From assembly GCF_016865235.1 (NCBI RefSeq), contig NZ_CP064030.1, positions 1,364,001-1,428,000 on the forward strand: a DNA stretch of 64,000 bases, given 5' to 3'. The notes beneath the pieces are model-generated. The model ran no database searches. It was not told where the DNA came from and worked only from the letters and a program-made list of their open reading frames with translations. The DNA comes from Dyella caseinilytica (GTDB lineage: Bacteria; Pseudomonadota; Gammaproteobacteria; Xanthomonadales; Rhodanobacteraceae). The position numbers were made by a program, and so were the translations under genes. This document shows, piece by piece, positions 8,191 through 16,094 of this stretch. Each line of letters opens with the position of its first letter. The first letter of the stretch is position 1.

Positions 8191-9128
8191 CGACAGACTC
8201 AACGGGAACGCCGCGTACGATTGCGGAGTACCTGGATCAATTGCGCGCAGCATTGCGCGGCGCAGATCCTGCTTTGATCCAGGATGCACTGTATGACGCC
8301 GAAGAGCATCTGCGCGCCGAACTGGCTGAGCAGCCGGGGCGCAGCGAGGCGGATATGCTGGCCAGGGTGGTGGGCAGTTACGGTGCGCCGGAGGAAGTGG
8401 CGGAGATCTACCGCGACCAGGAAGTAAAGATTCAGCGCGCCATGCGGCCGCCATTGCCGCCGAAACGCCGCTCCACGGTTGGTCGGTTCTTCGGCGTGGC
8501 AGCGGATCCGCGCACTTATTCGGCGCTGTTTTACATGCTGTTGTCGCTCGCTACCGGTGTTTTCTATTTCGCCTGGGCGACAACCGGTATTTCGTTGTCG
8601 TTTGGGTTGGCTGTGCTGATTATCGGCATTCCATTTATCGTGTTGTTCTTCGGCTCGGTGCGCGTGCTCTCACTGGTCGAGGGGCGCATGGTGGAGTCGA
8701 TGCTTGGCGTACGTATGCCGCGGCGCCCGTCGTTTTCCACGCGCGGCATGTCGCTTTGGAAGCGTATTGGCACCATGTTCAGCGATCCGCGCAGCTGGAG
8801 CACGTTGTTCTACATGCTGATGATGCTGCCGTTGGGCATCGTCTACTTCACCTTTACGGTGACGCTGATCGCCGTTTCATTGGCCTTTACGTTGGCGCCG
8901 CTGATCAAACTGGTCGCAGTAGCATCCGGCATTCACGATACCTGTGATGATGGGCCGGCCTGGGTCTGCAACGGCGTGCTGTGGCTGGATGGCTGGCCGG
9001 GTTCGTTCGTCCTGTGCATCCTGGGCGTGCTGTTGTTGTTCACGACGCTGCATATCGTGCGTGGCCTGGGGCATATGCACGGTTTGATGGCCAAGCATCT
9101 GCTGGTTACCGGAACGGCAAAGGAGTGA
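8181..9128 (+). CDS. Membrane protein with HAAS-like N-terminus and duplicated sensor domain
   Basis: This 315-residue protein overlaps padR by 10 bp, indicating translational coupling. The first ~90 residues are a soluble helical region (TIAEYLDQLRAALRGAD, later VVGSYGAPEEVAEIYRDQE) like the HAAS/DUF1700 domain found in PadR-linked membrane proteins. Two hydrophobic modules follow that resemble each other: one around DPRTYSALFYMLLSLATGVF and one around DPRSWSTLFYMLMMLPLGIV, each with two or more membrane segments. This suggests an internal duplication of the PF13796-type sensor domain. Another membrane segment ends the protein. It probably acts in the inner membrane as a signal-transmitting or PadR-modulating partner (inference). 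Confidence 0.72.
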   Translation: MAMTTDSTGTPRTIAEYLDQLRAALRGADPALIQDALYDAEEHLRAELAEQPGRSEADMLARVVGSYGAPEEVAEIYRDQEVKIQRAMRPPLPPKRRSTVGRFFGVAADPRTYSALFYMLLSLATGVFYFAWATTGISLSFGLAVLIIGIPFIVLFFGSVRVLSLVEGRMVESMLGVRMPRRPSFSTRGMSLWKRIGTMFSDPRSWSTLFYMLMMLPLGIVYFTFTVTLIAVSLAFTLAPLIKLVAVASGIHDTCDDGPAWVCNGVLWLDGWPGSFVLCILGVLLLFTTLHIVRGLGHMHGLMAKHLLVTGTAKE

Positions 9129-9134
9129 TCCGTC

Positions 9135-9602
9135 ATGATGTTGTTGCAAGGTAATGATGTGCTCGCAGCATTGGCCGGCGAGTGGACGGGTGACGAATCG
9201 ATTGCCACGACGCGCTGGGGGCAGGGTGGTCCCGCCTTGGGATACGTGAATGCGCGGTTTGATCTGGGCGGGAAGGTGCTGCTGCAGGATTATCGCGAGG
9301 AGCGGGATGGCAAGCCCGCGCTGCAGGCACATGTAGTGTTGGTTGCGGGGCAGGAGCCTGGCGAATACGCACTGTATTGGTTCGACAGCTATGGGTTTGC
9401 GCCGTCACAGCCGGCTGCAGGACATTGGGATGGAAAGCGGCTGGTTTTTCTGCGCACGTCGTCGCGTGGGCAGACGCGTCATAGCTATGAAATGGTGGTG
9501 GATGGACTTTATCGGCTCACGCTGGAAAGCTCGTTTGATGGCGGCGTGAATTGGGAGCTGGTGATGCAGGGCGAGTATCGGCGTACAGGTGATGCTGAGT
9601 AA
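9135..9602 (+). CDS. DUF1579-like small protein
   Basis: This 155-residue protein starts 6 bp after the sensor gene and is the third member of the PadR operon. LAALAGEWTGDESIA near the N-terminus, the alternating hydrophobic strands with GKVLLQDYREERDGKP and YALYWFDSYGF, and the ending SFDGGVNWELVMQGEYRR resemble the DUF1579/lipocalin-like beta-barrel group (PF07617 type), though only by eye. It has no signal peptide, so it is probably cytoplasmic. The function is unknown; the operon context suggests binding of a small hydrophobic ligand or a stress role (inference). Confidence 0.65.
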   Translation: MMLLQGNDVLAALAGEWTGDESIATTRWGQGGPALGYVNARFDLGGKVLLQDYREERDGKPALQAHVVLVAGQEPGEYALYWFDSYGFAPSQPAAGHWDGKRLVFLRTSSRGQTRHSYEMVVDGLYRLTLESSFDGGVNWELVMQGEYRRTGDAE

Positions 9603-9645
9603 TCCGGTTATCTGAATTACGCGCGGAGATGCAGTGATACGTTGT

Positions 9646-9673
9646 CGTCATTCCGGCTTTCGCCGGAATGACG
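9646..9673. repeat. REP-like hairpin (ATTCCGGC family)
   Basis: CGTCATTCCGGC and GCCGGAATGACG form a perfect 12-bp stem with a TTTC loop between the convergent PadR operon and the DUF1800 gene. The same half sequence recurs at 41942-41981. It may act as a terminator-like structure for either side. Confidence 0.7.
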
Positions 9674-9730
9674 GTGAGGCATTTTAGACGTCTCGAAAAA
9701 TGTGAAGCGGAAGTTGGGGGATGCAGTTCT

Positions 9731-11260
9731 TCACCGGTAATTGAGATCTGGCGATGAAAGCAGGAAGGTGTTCCATTCCTGCTGTGACGTCGCTTTGGCC
9801 AGTGCACCACGCGTTGCCTGTGACAGATTCGGTTCGATCGCGTCGTAATACAGGCGTGTGGTCAGCATCGGGAATCCTGCACCGCGCGCGTCACTCCCCA
9901 CGGGCGTGAAGAGCTGATTGTTGCCGGTGCCAATGGCGCGGGCGATATCGAAGCGCTTGGCCATTTGGCCGGAGCTGGACCAGCTCTCGTTGTCCAACGG
10001 CCAGCCATCGGGCGTGATGCGTCCAAACAAAGGCTGATCGAGTTGATTGAGCCAGCCCACCAGCGGTTGCGCGTTGACGATGGGCGTGCCGTCATAGGCC
10101 AGGCGCACCGAGGACACGACGAATTGGGTTGGGTCTTTGAATTTCTTGCCAGCGTTGGCCAACAGATCCTTCGATTCGAACATCACGCGTACTACCTGCG
10201 CGATATCGCCGTCCGTGCGATGGAAGGTATGGGCCATTTTTGCGATCAGTGCGGGCGAAGGGTTGTCGGAGACGAAATATTCGGCCAGCTTGCGCGAAAC
10301 GAATTGCGCACAAGCCGGCTGTTGCACGATCAGATCAACGGCCTGCTCTACTTCGTCGAAGCCGCTGCCTTTGATCGTTTTGCCCAGCAGCACCTTGTTG
10401 CTGAAATCATGCCGCTGCGGATTGAATTCGAACAGGCCATTCTTGACGACTTGCGGCGCGATTTTCGGATTGAATTTTTCCGGCTTGCCGTTGGTCGGGG
10501 CAATGCCGACGCCAGTAAGAATCAGCGCAAGCTGCTGTACGTCCTGTTGCGTGTAGCCCGAATTGACGCCCAGCGTATGCAACTCCATCAGCTCGCGCGC
10601 GTAGTTTTCGTTGACGTGCCCCTTGGCGTTCTGGGCGTTGTCGAGAAACTCCAGCATGGCCGGGCTTTCCAGCGTGGCCATCACCAGGTCGCGGAATTTG
10701 CCTAACGCGTGCGGGCGAATGGCGTTCTGTTCGTAATCCGCCAACTCCCAGCGAATGCGCCCCTTGCCGGCGTAGATGCTGAAGTGATTGAGCCAGAACC
10801 ACACCAACTGCTCTTTGAGCTGATTAGGGCCGTAGATGGCATGCAGCATTTCCGCCTGCTGCGATTCCTGGCCGAGTTGATTGGCGTGTGTTTGCAGGGC
10901 CTTGTTCGCGGCGTCTTTCTCGGGGCCGTTCGGCATGGCCTTGATGAGTTCCTGCTCCTGCTGGATGGAAGTGAGCAGTTGTTGCAGCGGGGTGTGGAAC
11001 GATTCGTAGGATGCGATCTGTGCTTCGACCGGCGCTGGCAGCGTATCGGCGATGCGATTGTCCAGCTGCTTTTCGAGCAGCGCCTTGCGTCCGAGTGCGC
11101 GGTATTGCGCGACGGCGGCTGTATCCAGGCCGAAGCCATCGCGCTTGAGCCAGGCAACGTCGTCCTGGCCAAGCGTGGTTGGCGTGGCTGCAATGGCGAA
11201 AGGAGCGGCGATCAGTAAGCTTATCGACAGCGACAGGGCGGTGAGGGCAGTCGGACGCAT
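9731..11260 (-). CDS. DUF1800 family exported protein, copy 1
   Basis: This 509-residue protein has a Sec signal peptide (residues 1-24, ending FAIAA) and the DUF1800 landmarks: DDVAWLKRDGFG at the start, then EQLVWFWLNHFSIYAGKG, a GHVNENYARELMELHTLGVNSGYTQ-type core, HDFSNKVLLGKTIKGSG and a conserved C-terminus with SSSGQMAKRFDIARAIG. DUF1800 proteins are widespread exported proteins usually encoded next to DUF1501 proteins; their biochemical role is unknown. A second, clearly paralogous DUF1800 gene lies at 12733-14304 on the other side of the DUF1501 gene, and both end in the same NTFLLSSPDxNYR motif. Confidence 0.85.
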   Translation of the reverse strand: MRPTALTALSLSISLLIAAPFAIAATPTTLGQDDVAWLKRDGFGLDTAAVAQYRALGRKALLEKQLDNRIADTLPAPVEAQIASYESFHTPLQQLLTSIQQEQELIKAMPNGPEKDAANKALQTHANQLGQESQQAEMLHAIYGPNQLKEQLVWFWLNHFSIYAGKGRIRWELADYEQNAIRPHALGKFRDLVMATLESPAMLEFLDNAQNAKGHVNENYARELMELHTLGVNSGYTQQDVQQLALILTGVGIAPTNGKPEKFNPKIAPQVVKNGLFEFNPQRHDFSNKVLLGKTIKGSGFDEVEQAVDLIVQQPACAQFVSRKLAEYFVSDNPSPALIAKMAHTFHRTDGDIAQVVRVMFESKDLLANAGKKFKDPTQFVVSSVRLAYDGTPIVNAQPLVGWLNQLDQPLFGRITPDGWPLDNESWSSSGQMAKRFDIARAIGTGNNQLFTPVGSDARGAGFPMLTTRLYYDAIEPNLSQATRGALAKATSQQEWNTFLLSSPDLNYR

Positions 11261-11343
11261 GCAGCGGGTTCCATTGGCGCGGGAGACGTTCGAGCTATGA
11301 CTAGCGAGATGTGCTGTGAATAGTAGCCGGAATCACTTTGGCT

Positions 11344-11499
11344 CCCTCTCCCCTCCGGGGAGAGGGTTGGGGTGGGGGGATGAGCTTGCGACGAACTTCA
11401 CGATTGCATGGAGTGTCGCAGAATGAATGGTCTGCGCAATGAGCCGTCTTGTCGCAAGATTGGCCCCTCACCCCGGCCCTCTCCCCAAAGGGGAGAGGG
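11344..11499. repeat. Composite repeat: two inverted CTCTCCCC hairpins
   Basis: Two hairpins with CCCTCTCCCC/GGGGAGAGGG stems (11344-11367 and 11477-11499) face each other across about 110 bp. The inner sequences are also related as inverted copies (GCTTGCGAC on the left, GTCGCAAGA on the right). The same arrangement recurs at 37557-37690, so this is a BIME-like (paired REP) unit lying between a DUF1800 and a DUF1501 gene. Confidence 0.7.
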
Positions 11500-11513
11500 G
11501 GAGGTGCGGCAAA

Positions 11514-12713
11514 TCAAACCAATTGCAAATCGCGCGGCTTCGCCTGTGGGAAGATCGTCTGCAACTGGCTGTTGTTGAGACCCCAGATGCGACCCAGCAA
11601 GCCGCTATACACATCACGGTAATTGTTGAGAACTTTGTAATCACGGTTCTGCAGCAGGTTTTGCTGGTTGACTGCCACTTGCTCGCCAGCGATGCGGCCA
11701 CCGTTGACCTTGCCGCCGAGCACCCAGTGCACCGTGCCGTGGCCATGGTCGGTGCCGTGGTCACCGTTCTCGCGGAAGGTGCGGCCGAATTCGGAAACGA
11801 CCACGACCGTGGTGTTGTTCCATTCGTTGCCGAGCGCAGCGGCGTACGCGGCGAGGCCCTGGCCGAGGTTGCGCAGGTTGTTGGCCAGTCCGCCGGTGAC
11901 ATTGCCCTGATTGACGTGGGTATCCCAGCCGCCGACATCGACGAAGCCGATGCGGTATTGATCGCGCATCAGCGTGGCGATGCGTTGCGTTTCCTGGGCG
12001 AAGCCCGAAGCATTCGGCGCGCCACGGCTGGCGGCGACCATTTCGTTCTGCAGATCCATCGATACCGTGGTGCGCAGGCTAAGGCCATCCGCGGCGGCAG
12101 AGGCCAGCGAGGTGTTCTTGTACATGCCGGCCAGGATCGACGACTGACGTTCGTCGAAATGCGCCTTGGTGTCACCCTTGAGCGAGATGTTCGGAATGTC
12201 CTTGCCGGCGCCTTGGAAGCTCAGCGGCAGACTGTTGGTGAAAGCGATCGCCGGCACGCTGGTAAGCGTGCTCGACAAGCGGGCCATGAAGCCGGAACGG
12301 AAGTTGCTGCCCTGGCTGAGCGGTTCGCCGCGCTCGATGCTGTCCTGCGTTTCGAAGTGACTACGCGACAGATCGTCGGTGCCTGCGAAGGGAATGAACG
12401 CCACCTGCTTTTTCTGCCACAGTGGGTAGATCGAATCGCGCAGTACCGGATTGATGCCCCAGTTGGCGTCCAGCGGGATCGTCGTGTTCGGATTGTTGTT
12501 ATCCGGCTTGGCGATGGCGATGGTTGGGCGCGATTCGTAATAGAAGTCGCTGCTGTACGGCACCAGGAAGTTGTTGCAGTCATAGCCGCCGCGCAGGAAC
12601 ACGAACAGGAAGCGCGGTGAATTGGGCGGCGCGGCGAACAGGCGGCCGGAGAACGAAAGCGCGGGAAGTGCAGCGGCCCCGGCGGCGGCAAGCAGGAATT
12701 CACGACGTTTCAT
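11514..12713 (-). CDS. DUF1501 family exported protein
   Basis: This 399-residue protein begins with MKRREFLLAAAGAAALPALS, a Tat-type signal with a KRREFLL motif. The body shows DUF1501 features: FLFVFLRGGYDCNNFLVPY near the start, then LVEWQ-like and VGGWDTHVNQG motifs, and VVVVSEFGRTFRENGDHGTDHG toward the C-terminus, which resemble metal-binding segments of alkaline phosphatase/sulfatase-like folds. DUF1501 and DUF1800 proteins are regularly adjacent and probably work together in the periplasm; their reaction is not established. The ATG at 12713 is chosen because the Tat signal begins there. It starts 19 bp after the DUF1800 gene at 12733, so the two are co-transcribed. Confidence 0.86.
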   Translation of the reverse strand: MKRREFLLAAAGAAALPALSFSGRLFAAPPNSPRFLFVFLRGGYDCNNFLVPYSSDFYYESRPTIAIAKPDNNNPNTTIPLDANWGINPVLRDSIYPLWQKKQVAFIPFAGTDDLSRSHFETQDSIERGEPLSQGSNFRSGFMARLSSTLTSVPAIAFTNSLPLSFQGAGKDIPNISLKGDTKAHFDERQSSILAGMYKNTSLASAAADGLSLRTTVSMDLQNEMVAASRGAPNASGFAQETQRIATLMRDQYRIGFVDVGGWDTHVNQGNVTGGLANNLRNLGQGLAAYAAALGNEWNNTTVVVVSEFGRTFRENGDHGTDHGHGTVHWVLGGKVNGGRIAGEQVAVNQQNLLQNRDYKVLNNYRDVYSGLLGRIWGLNNSQLQTIFPQAKPRDLQLV

Positions 12714-12732
12714 GGTGATACCTCGGCGGCGA

Positions 12733-14304
12733 TTAGCGGTAATTGAAATCAGGAGAGGACAGCAGGAAGGTATTCCATTCCACCGCCGAGCTGGCCTTGG
12801 CCAGTGCATCGCGCGTAGCGGCGGATAATGTCGGCTGCAGTGTTTGCTGGAACAGCGTGGAGTTGAGCATCGGCGGATCGGCTTGCGTTACCTGGCCATC
12901 CGCGCGCGCAAACAGCCTATTGTGGCCGCTGCCAATGGCCCGCGCGACGTCGAAGCGCTTGGCCATCTGGCCGGAACTGGACCAGCTTGCGTTGTCGGTG
13001 GGCCAGCCATCCGGTGTGATATGGCCGTACGGGAGTTCGGCCATCTGGTTCATCCAGTTCACTAGCGGATCGGCATTGGTGATGGGCTTGCCGTCATAAC
13101 TCAGGCGCATCGCGGAAACCAGGAACTGGGTGGGATCCTTGAATTTCTTGCCATAGCTGGCGGTGATGTATTTGGACAGGAACATCGTACGCAACACCGC
13201 GGCGATATCACCATCGGTACGCTGGAACGTTTCTGCCATCGCATCGACCAGTGGCTGGGGCGGATCGTCGGCAACGAAATACTGCGCGAGCTGGCGCGAG
13301 ATGAATTTGGCGCAAGCCGGTTGCTGCACGATCAGGTCGACGGCCTGCTCGACTTCGTCGAAACCGTTGCCTTTGATGGTGTGGCCGAGGAACGTCTTGT
13401 CGGAGAAGTCATGCTTGCCCGGCAAGAATACGAATAGCCCGTTGTGTACCACGCCGGGCCGCTGACGGAAGAAGGTATCGTCGACGCCATTGATGACGCC
13501 GGGGCCAGTACGTTGCGGCACGATGCCCGAGCCGGTCAGGATCAGCGAGAGCTGCTGCACGTCCTGCTGCGTGTAGCCGGAATTGACGCCCAGCGTGTGC
13601 AACTCCATCAACTCGCGGGCATAGTTCTCGTTGGTCTTTCCGCGCACATTTTTGGAGTTGTCCAGGTAGATCTGCATGGCCGGACTTTCCAGCGTGGCCA
13701 TCACCAGATCCTTGAACTTGCCCAGCGCATGCGGGCGGATCACATTTTCTTCGTAGTCCGTGGTGAACAGGCCGACGCCGCCCTTGGGCGCGTAGATGCT
13801 GAAGTGATTCAGCCAGAACCACACCATCTGTTCCTTCAACTGATTGCCGCCGTAGATGGCGCGCAGCAATTCCACTTCCATGCTTTGCTTGTAAAGATCG
13901 CGCCGGTACATCTGGAAATCTTTCTTGGCCATATCCTTGGCGCTGATGTCGGCGGCATCGACGTCCTTGACCTTCTTTTGTTCGTCCCGGTATTCGGCCA
14001 CCAATTGCGCTGGCGCGGTATTGAATACTTCGTAGCTGTTGATCAACGGCGCGACGTCCGGGGGCAGGGGATCGTCCCCACCGGCTAGCTGTTCATCCAG
14101 GAAGCGCGTGCGGCCCAGTTCGCGGTAGCGATCGATGGTGGCACTGTCCAGGCCGAAGGTATCGCGGTGCAGCCAGGCGACGTCGTCGGCGCTCAGTGGC
14201 GCGGAGCCCGACGCTTGCACGGAGCTTGCGAGGGCGATGATGAGCAGCGGGGTCAGCAGCATCGAGCTTCGCAAGCGTGGTTTTGGGCGACTCTTGGTAG
14301 GCAT
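12733..14304 (-). CDS. DUF1800 family exported protein, copy 2
   Basis: This 523-residue paralogue of the gene at 9731-11260 starts at 14304, where an ATG with an upstream GGGGA precedes an N-terminal signal sequence (MLLTPLLIIALASSVQASG follows a basic stretch). It carries DDVAWLHRDTFGLDSATIDRYRELGR, EQMVWFWLNHFSIYAPKGG and ENYARELMELHTLGVNSGYTQ. It is the first gene of the DUF1800-DUF1501 pair. The two DUF1800 copies agree closely in the central and C-terminal parts but differ in the region after the signal, which suggests duplication followed by divergence. Function unknown. Confidence 0.85.
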   Translation of the reverse strand: MPTKSRPKPRLRSSMLLTPLLIIALASSVQASGSAPLSADDVAWLHRDTFGLDSATIDRYRELGRTRFLDEQLAGGDDPLPPDVAPLINSYEVFNTAPAQLVAEYRDEQKKVKDVDAADISAKDMAKKDFQMYRRDLYKQSMEVELLRAIYGGNQLKEQMVWFWLNHFSIYAPKGGVGLFTTDYEENVIRPHALGKFKDLVMATLESPAMQIYLDNSKNVRGKTNENYARELMELHTLGVNSGYTQQDVQQLSLILTGSGIVPQRTGPGVINGVDDTFFRQRPGVVHNGLFVFLPGKHDFSDKTFLGHTIKGNGFDEVEQAVDLIVQQPACAKFISRQLAQYFVADDPPQPLVDAMAETFQRTDGDIAAVLRTMFLSKYITASYGKKFKDPTQFLVSAMRLSYDGKPITNADPLVNWMNQMAELPYGHITPDGWPTDNASWSSSGQMAKRFDVARAIGSGHNRLFARADGQVTQADPPMLNSTLFQQTLQPTLSAATRDALAKASSAVEWNTFLLSSPDFNYR

Positions 14305-14442
14305 TGCGGGTTCCCCTGTTGAGTGTCTTGCCTGCCTCAACGTCTGGCCGTGTCGTGCGCTGACCAAACTGTTGCGAAAAGTGAACCATATTGGGTTGTG
14401 ATTCACGTAATGAGGCAGCGTTGTTAACACGGAGTTACCATG

Positions 14443-14609
14443 TAAGAGCCTGTTCATGGTCTCAGCGTGGTTCGCCAAGCTCCCGCATAGCGGTCAGGTG
14501 GTTGCGTGCGATGCAGCGCCAGACTGGCTGTCTGGTCCAGTCGCGCGCGGCCGCATGGCGGCTATGCGGGAGCTTGGCGGACTGCGTTGAGATCGTGAAC
14601 AGGCTCTAA
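14443..14609. repeat. 167-bp imperfect palindromic element
   Basis: The ends read TAAGAGCCTGTTCA and, on the other strand, TTAGAGCCTGTTCA. The match continues inward as an imperfect inverted repeat of roughly 50 bp per arm, including the shared CGCCAAGCTCCCGCATAGC. A second small hairpin (CCAGAC/GTCTGG) lies in the centre. No credible gene is inside. The right end abuts the methyltransferase gene, 19 bp before its ATG, so the element forms its 5' leader. It looks like a MITE or large REP-type element. Confidence 0.75.
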
Positions 14610-14628
14610 GGCTCGAGGAAACCCAACC

Positions 14629-15234
14629 ATGCGCAAAACTTACGACAAAGCTTACTTCGACAAGTGGTACCGCGATCCCAAGCATGCGGTGACATCCGCG
14701 GCGGCTCTGAAGCGCAAGGTGGCGATGGTGGTGGCGCAGGCGGAGTACTACCTCGGCCGGCCCGTCCGCAATGTGCTGGATATCGGCTGCGGCGAGGGGG
14801 TATGGCGCGCGCCGCTGCGCGCGCTGCGGCCGGATATCCACTACCGCGGCCTGGATTCCAGCGAATACGCCGTGCGCCGTTACGGTAGCAGCCGCAATAT
14901 CGGTTTGGCGCGCTTCGGTCAGTTGGCGGAGCTGCGCTTCGATACGCGCTTTGATGTGATCGTATGCACGGACGTGCTGCATTACCTCAAGCCTGCCGAA
15001 ATCCGCGCCGGGCTGATCGGCATTGGCGAGATGCTCGAAGGCATCGCTTTTCTTGAAGTGTTCACCAATCGCGATGACCCTGATGGCGATCACCAGGATC
15101 TCTATCTGCGCTCGCCGTCATGGTATTTGCGTGCGTTCCATGAAGTGGGCTTGTTGCCGTGTGGATCGCAGTGTTATCTGGGGCCGCGGCTGGAACGGCA
15201 TTTTGCGGCGCTGGAGCGCGCGCAATTGGTGTGA
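14629..15234 (+). CDS. Class I SAM-dependent methyltransferase
   Basis: This 201-residue protein has the glycine-rich SAM-binding motif I (NVLDIGCGEGVWRAPL, about residues 47-62), an acidic end to beta-2 (YRGLDSSEYAV) and a motif around FDVIVCTDVLHYL, all typical of small Methyltransf_11/25 proteins. The N-terminus (KTYDKAYFDKWYRDPKHA) resembles methyltransferases acting on small molecules or lipids. No neighbour points to a substrate. It is preceded directly by the palindromic element and followed by a weak CTCTCC-type hairpin near 15252-15274. Confidence 0.82.
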   Translation: MRKTYDKAYFDKWYRDPKHAVTSAAALKRKVAMVVAQAEYYLGRPVRNVLDIGCGEGVWRAPLRALRPDIHYRGLDSSEYAVRRYGSSRNIGLARFGQLAELRFDTRFDVIVCTDVLHYLKPAEIRAGLIGIGEMLEGIAFLEVFTNRDDPDGDHQDLYLRSPSWYLRAFHEVGLLPCGSQCYLGPRLERHFAALERAQLV

Positions 15235-15287
15235 CGGTTGCGTGCTCTGCTCCCTCTCCTCGAAGGGAAGAGGGCGCACGGACTGGC

Positions 15288-16094
15288 TTAGACGAGTGTC
15301 ACCTTGACACCGGCATTGCGCAGCGCATCGACCATGTCGGGTGCAGCGCTGTTATCCGTGATGACGGTGTGCAGCGTCTGCACCGGTGTGATCACTGACA
15401 GGCTGCGTTGACCGAGTTTGCTGGCATCGAACACAGCAATGATCTCGCGCGATACGCGAATCATCAATGCGTTGAGTGAGGCCTCCAGGGGATCGGGCGT
15501 CGTTACGCCAACGACCGGATCAAGCCCGTCAACGCCGAGGAAAAGGCGATCGGCGGAGATGCGCGACAGCGCCTGTTCCGCATCGGGCCCGACCAGCGAA
15601 TAAGAGGTTTGCCGCAGCAGGCCGCCCAGCATCATCACGCGGATATTCTGTAGACCAGAAAGCTCCATCGCGATGTTCAGCGCGTTGGTCACCACCGTCA
15701 GCGATTCGAATTTCATCTGGCGGATCTGACGGGCGATTTCCACCGTCGTGGAACCGGAGTCGAGGATGATGGTTTCACCATCCTGGATGAGCTTTGCCGC
15801 AGCCTGGCCGATGCGCAGTTTCTCCGGATGCGAACGCCGCTCTTTGATGGTGAGCGGAATATCGTTGGTGGTGGTTTGCGTGATCGGCAGCGCGCCGCCA
15901 TGCGAACGCGCAATGACCGCATTACGCGCCAGCGTTTCCAGATCGTTGCGGATGGTGACGCTGGATGTCTTGAAACGGCTGGCCAACTCTTCGACCGTGG
16001 CGCGGCCATTGCTTTCGACGTACTCGACGATCAGGCGTCGGCGTTCCTCGACGAGCAGGCGTTGCGAGGGGACGGAGGCGCGAACTTCATTCAT
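15288..16094 (-). CDS. DeoR/GlpR family transcriptional repressor
   Basis: This 268-residue protein has an N-terminal DeoR helix-turn-helix: RRRLIVEYVESNGRATVEEL, then SRFKTSSVTIRNDLETLARN and the SHGGALP turn. The C-terminal DeoRC sensor domain has ILDSGSTTVEIA and VVTNALNIAMEL, which bind phosphorylated sugars. Members such as GlpR, FruR and AgaR repress sugar operons until a sugar phosphate binds. It is the last gene of the aldolase-amidohydrolase-deoR minus-strand group and overlaps the amidohydrolase by 8 bp. The TTCGAA-rich spacer at 18487-18620 is its most likely operator region (inference). Confidence 0.88.
   Translation of the reverse strand: MNEVRASVPSQRLLVEERRRLIVEYVESNGRATVEELASRFKTSSVTIRNDLETLARNAVIARSHGGALPITQTTTNDIPLTIKERRSHPEKLRIGQAAAKLIQDGETIILDSGSTTVEIARQIRQMKFESLTVVTNALNIAMELSGLQNIRVMMLGGLLRQTSYSLVGPDAEQALSRISADRLFLGVDGLDPVVGVTTPDPLEASLNALMIRVSREIIAVFDASKLGQRSLSVITPVQTLHTVITDNSAAPDMVDALRNAGVKVTLV

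Noticed and set aside
11427..12620. 397-codon frame antisense to the DUF1501 gene
   Set aside because: Shadow of a well-supported gene; its start lies in the repeat region.
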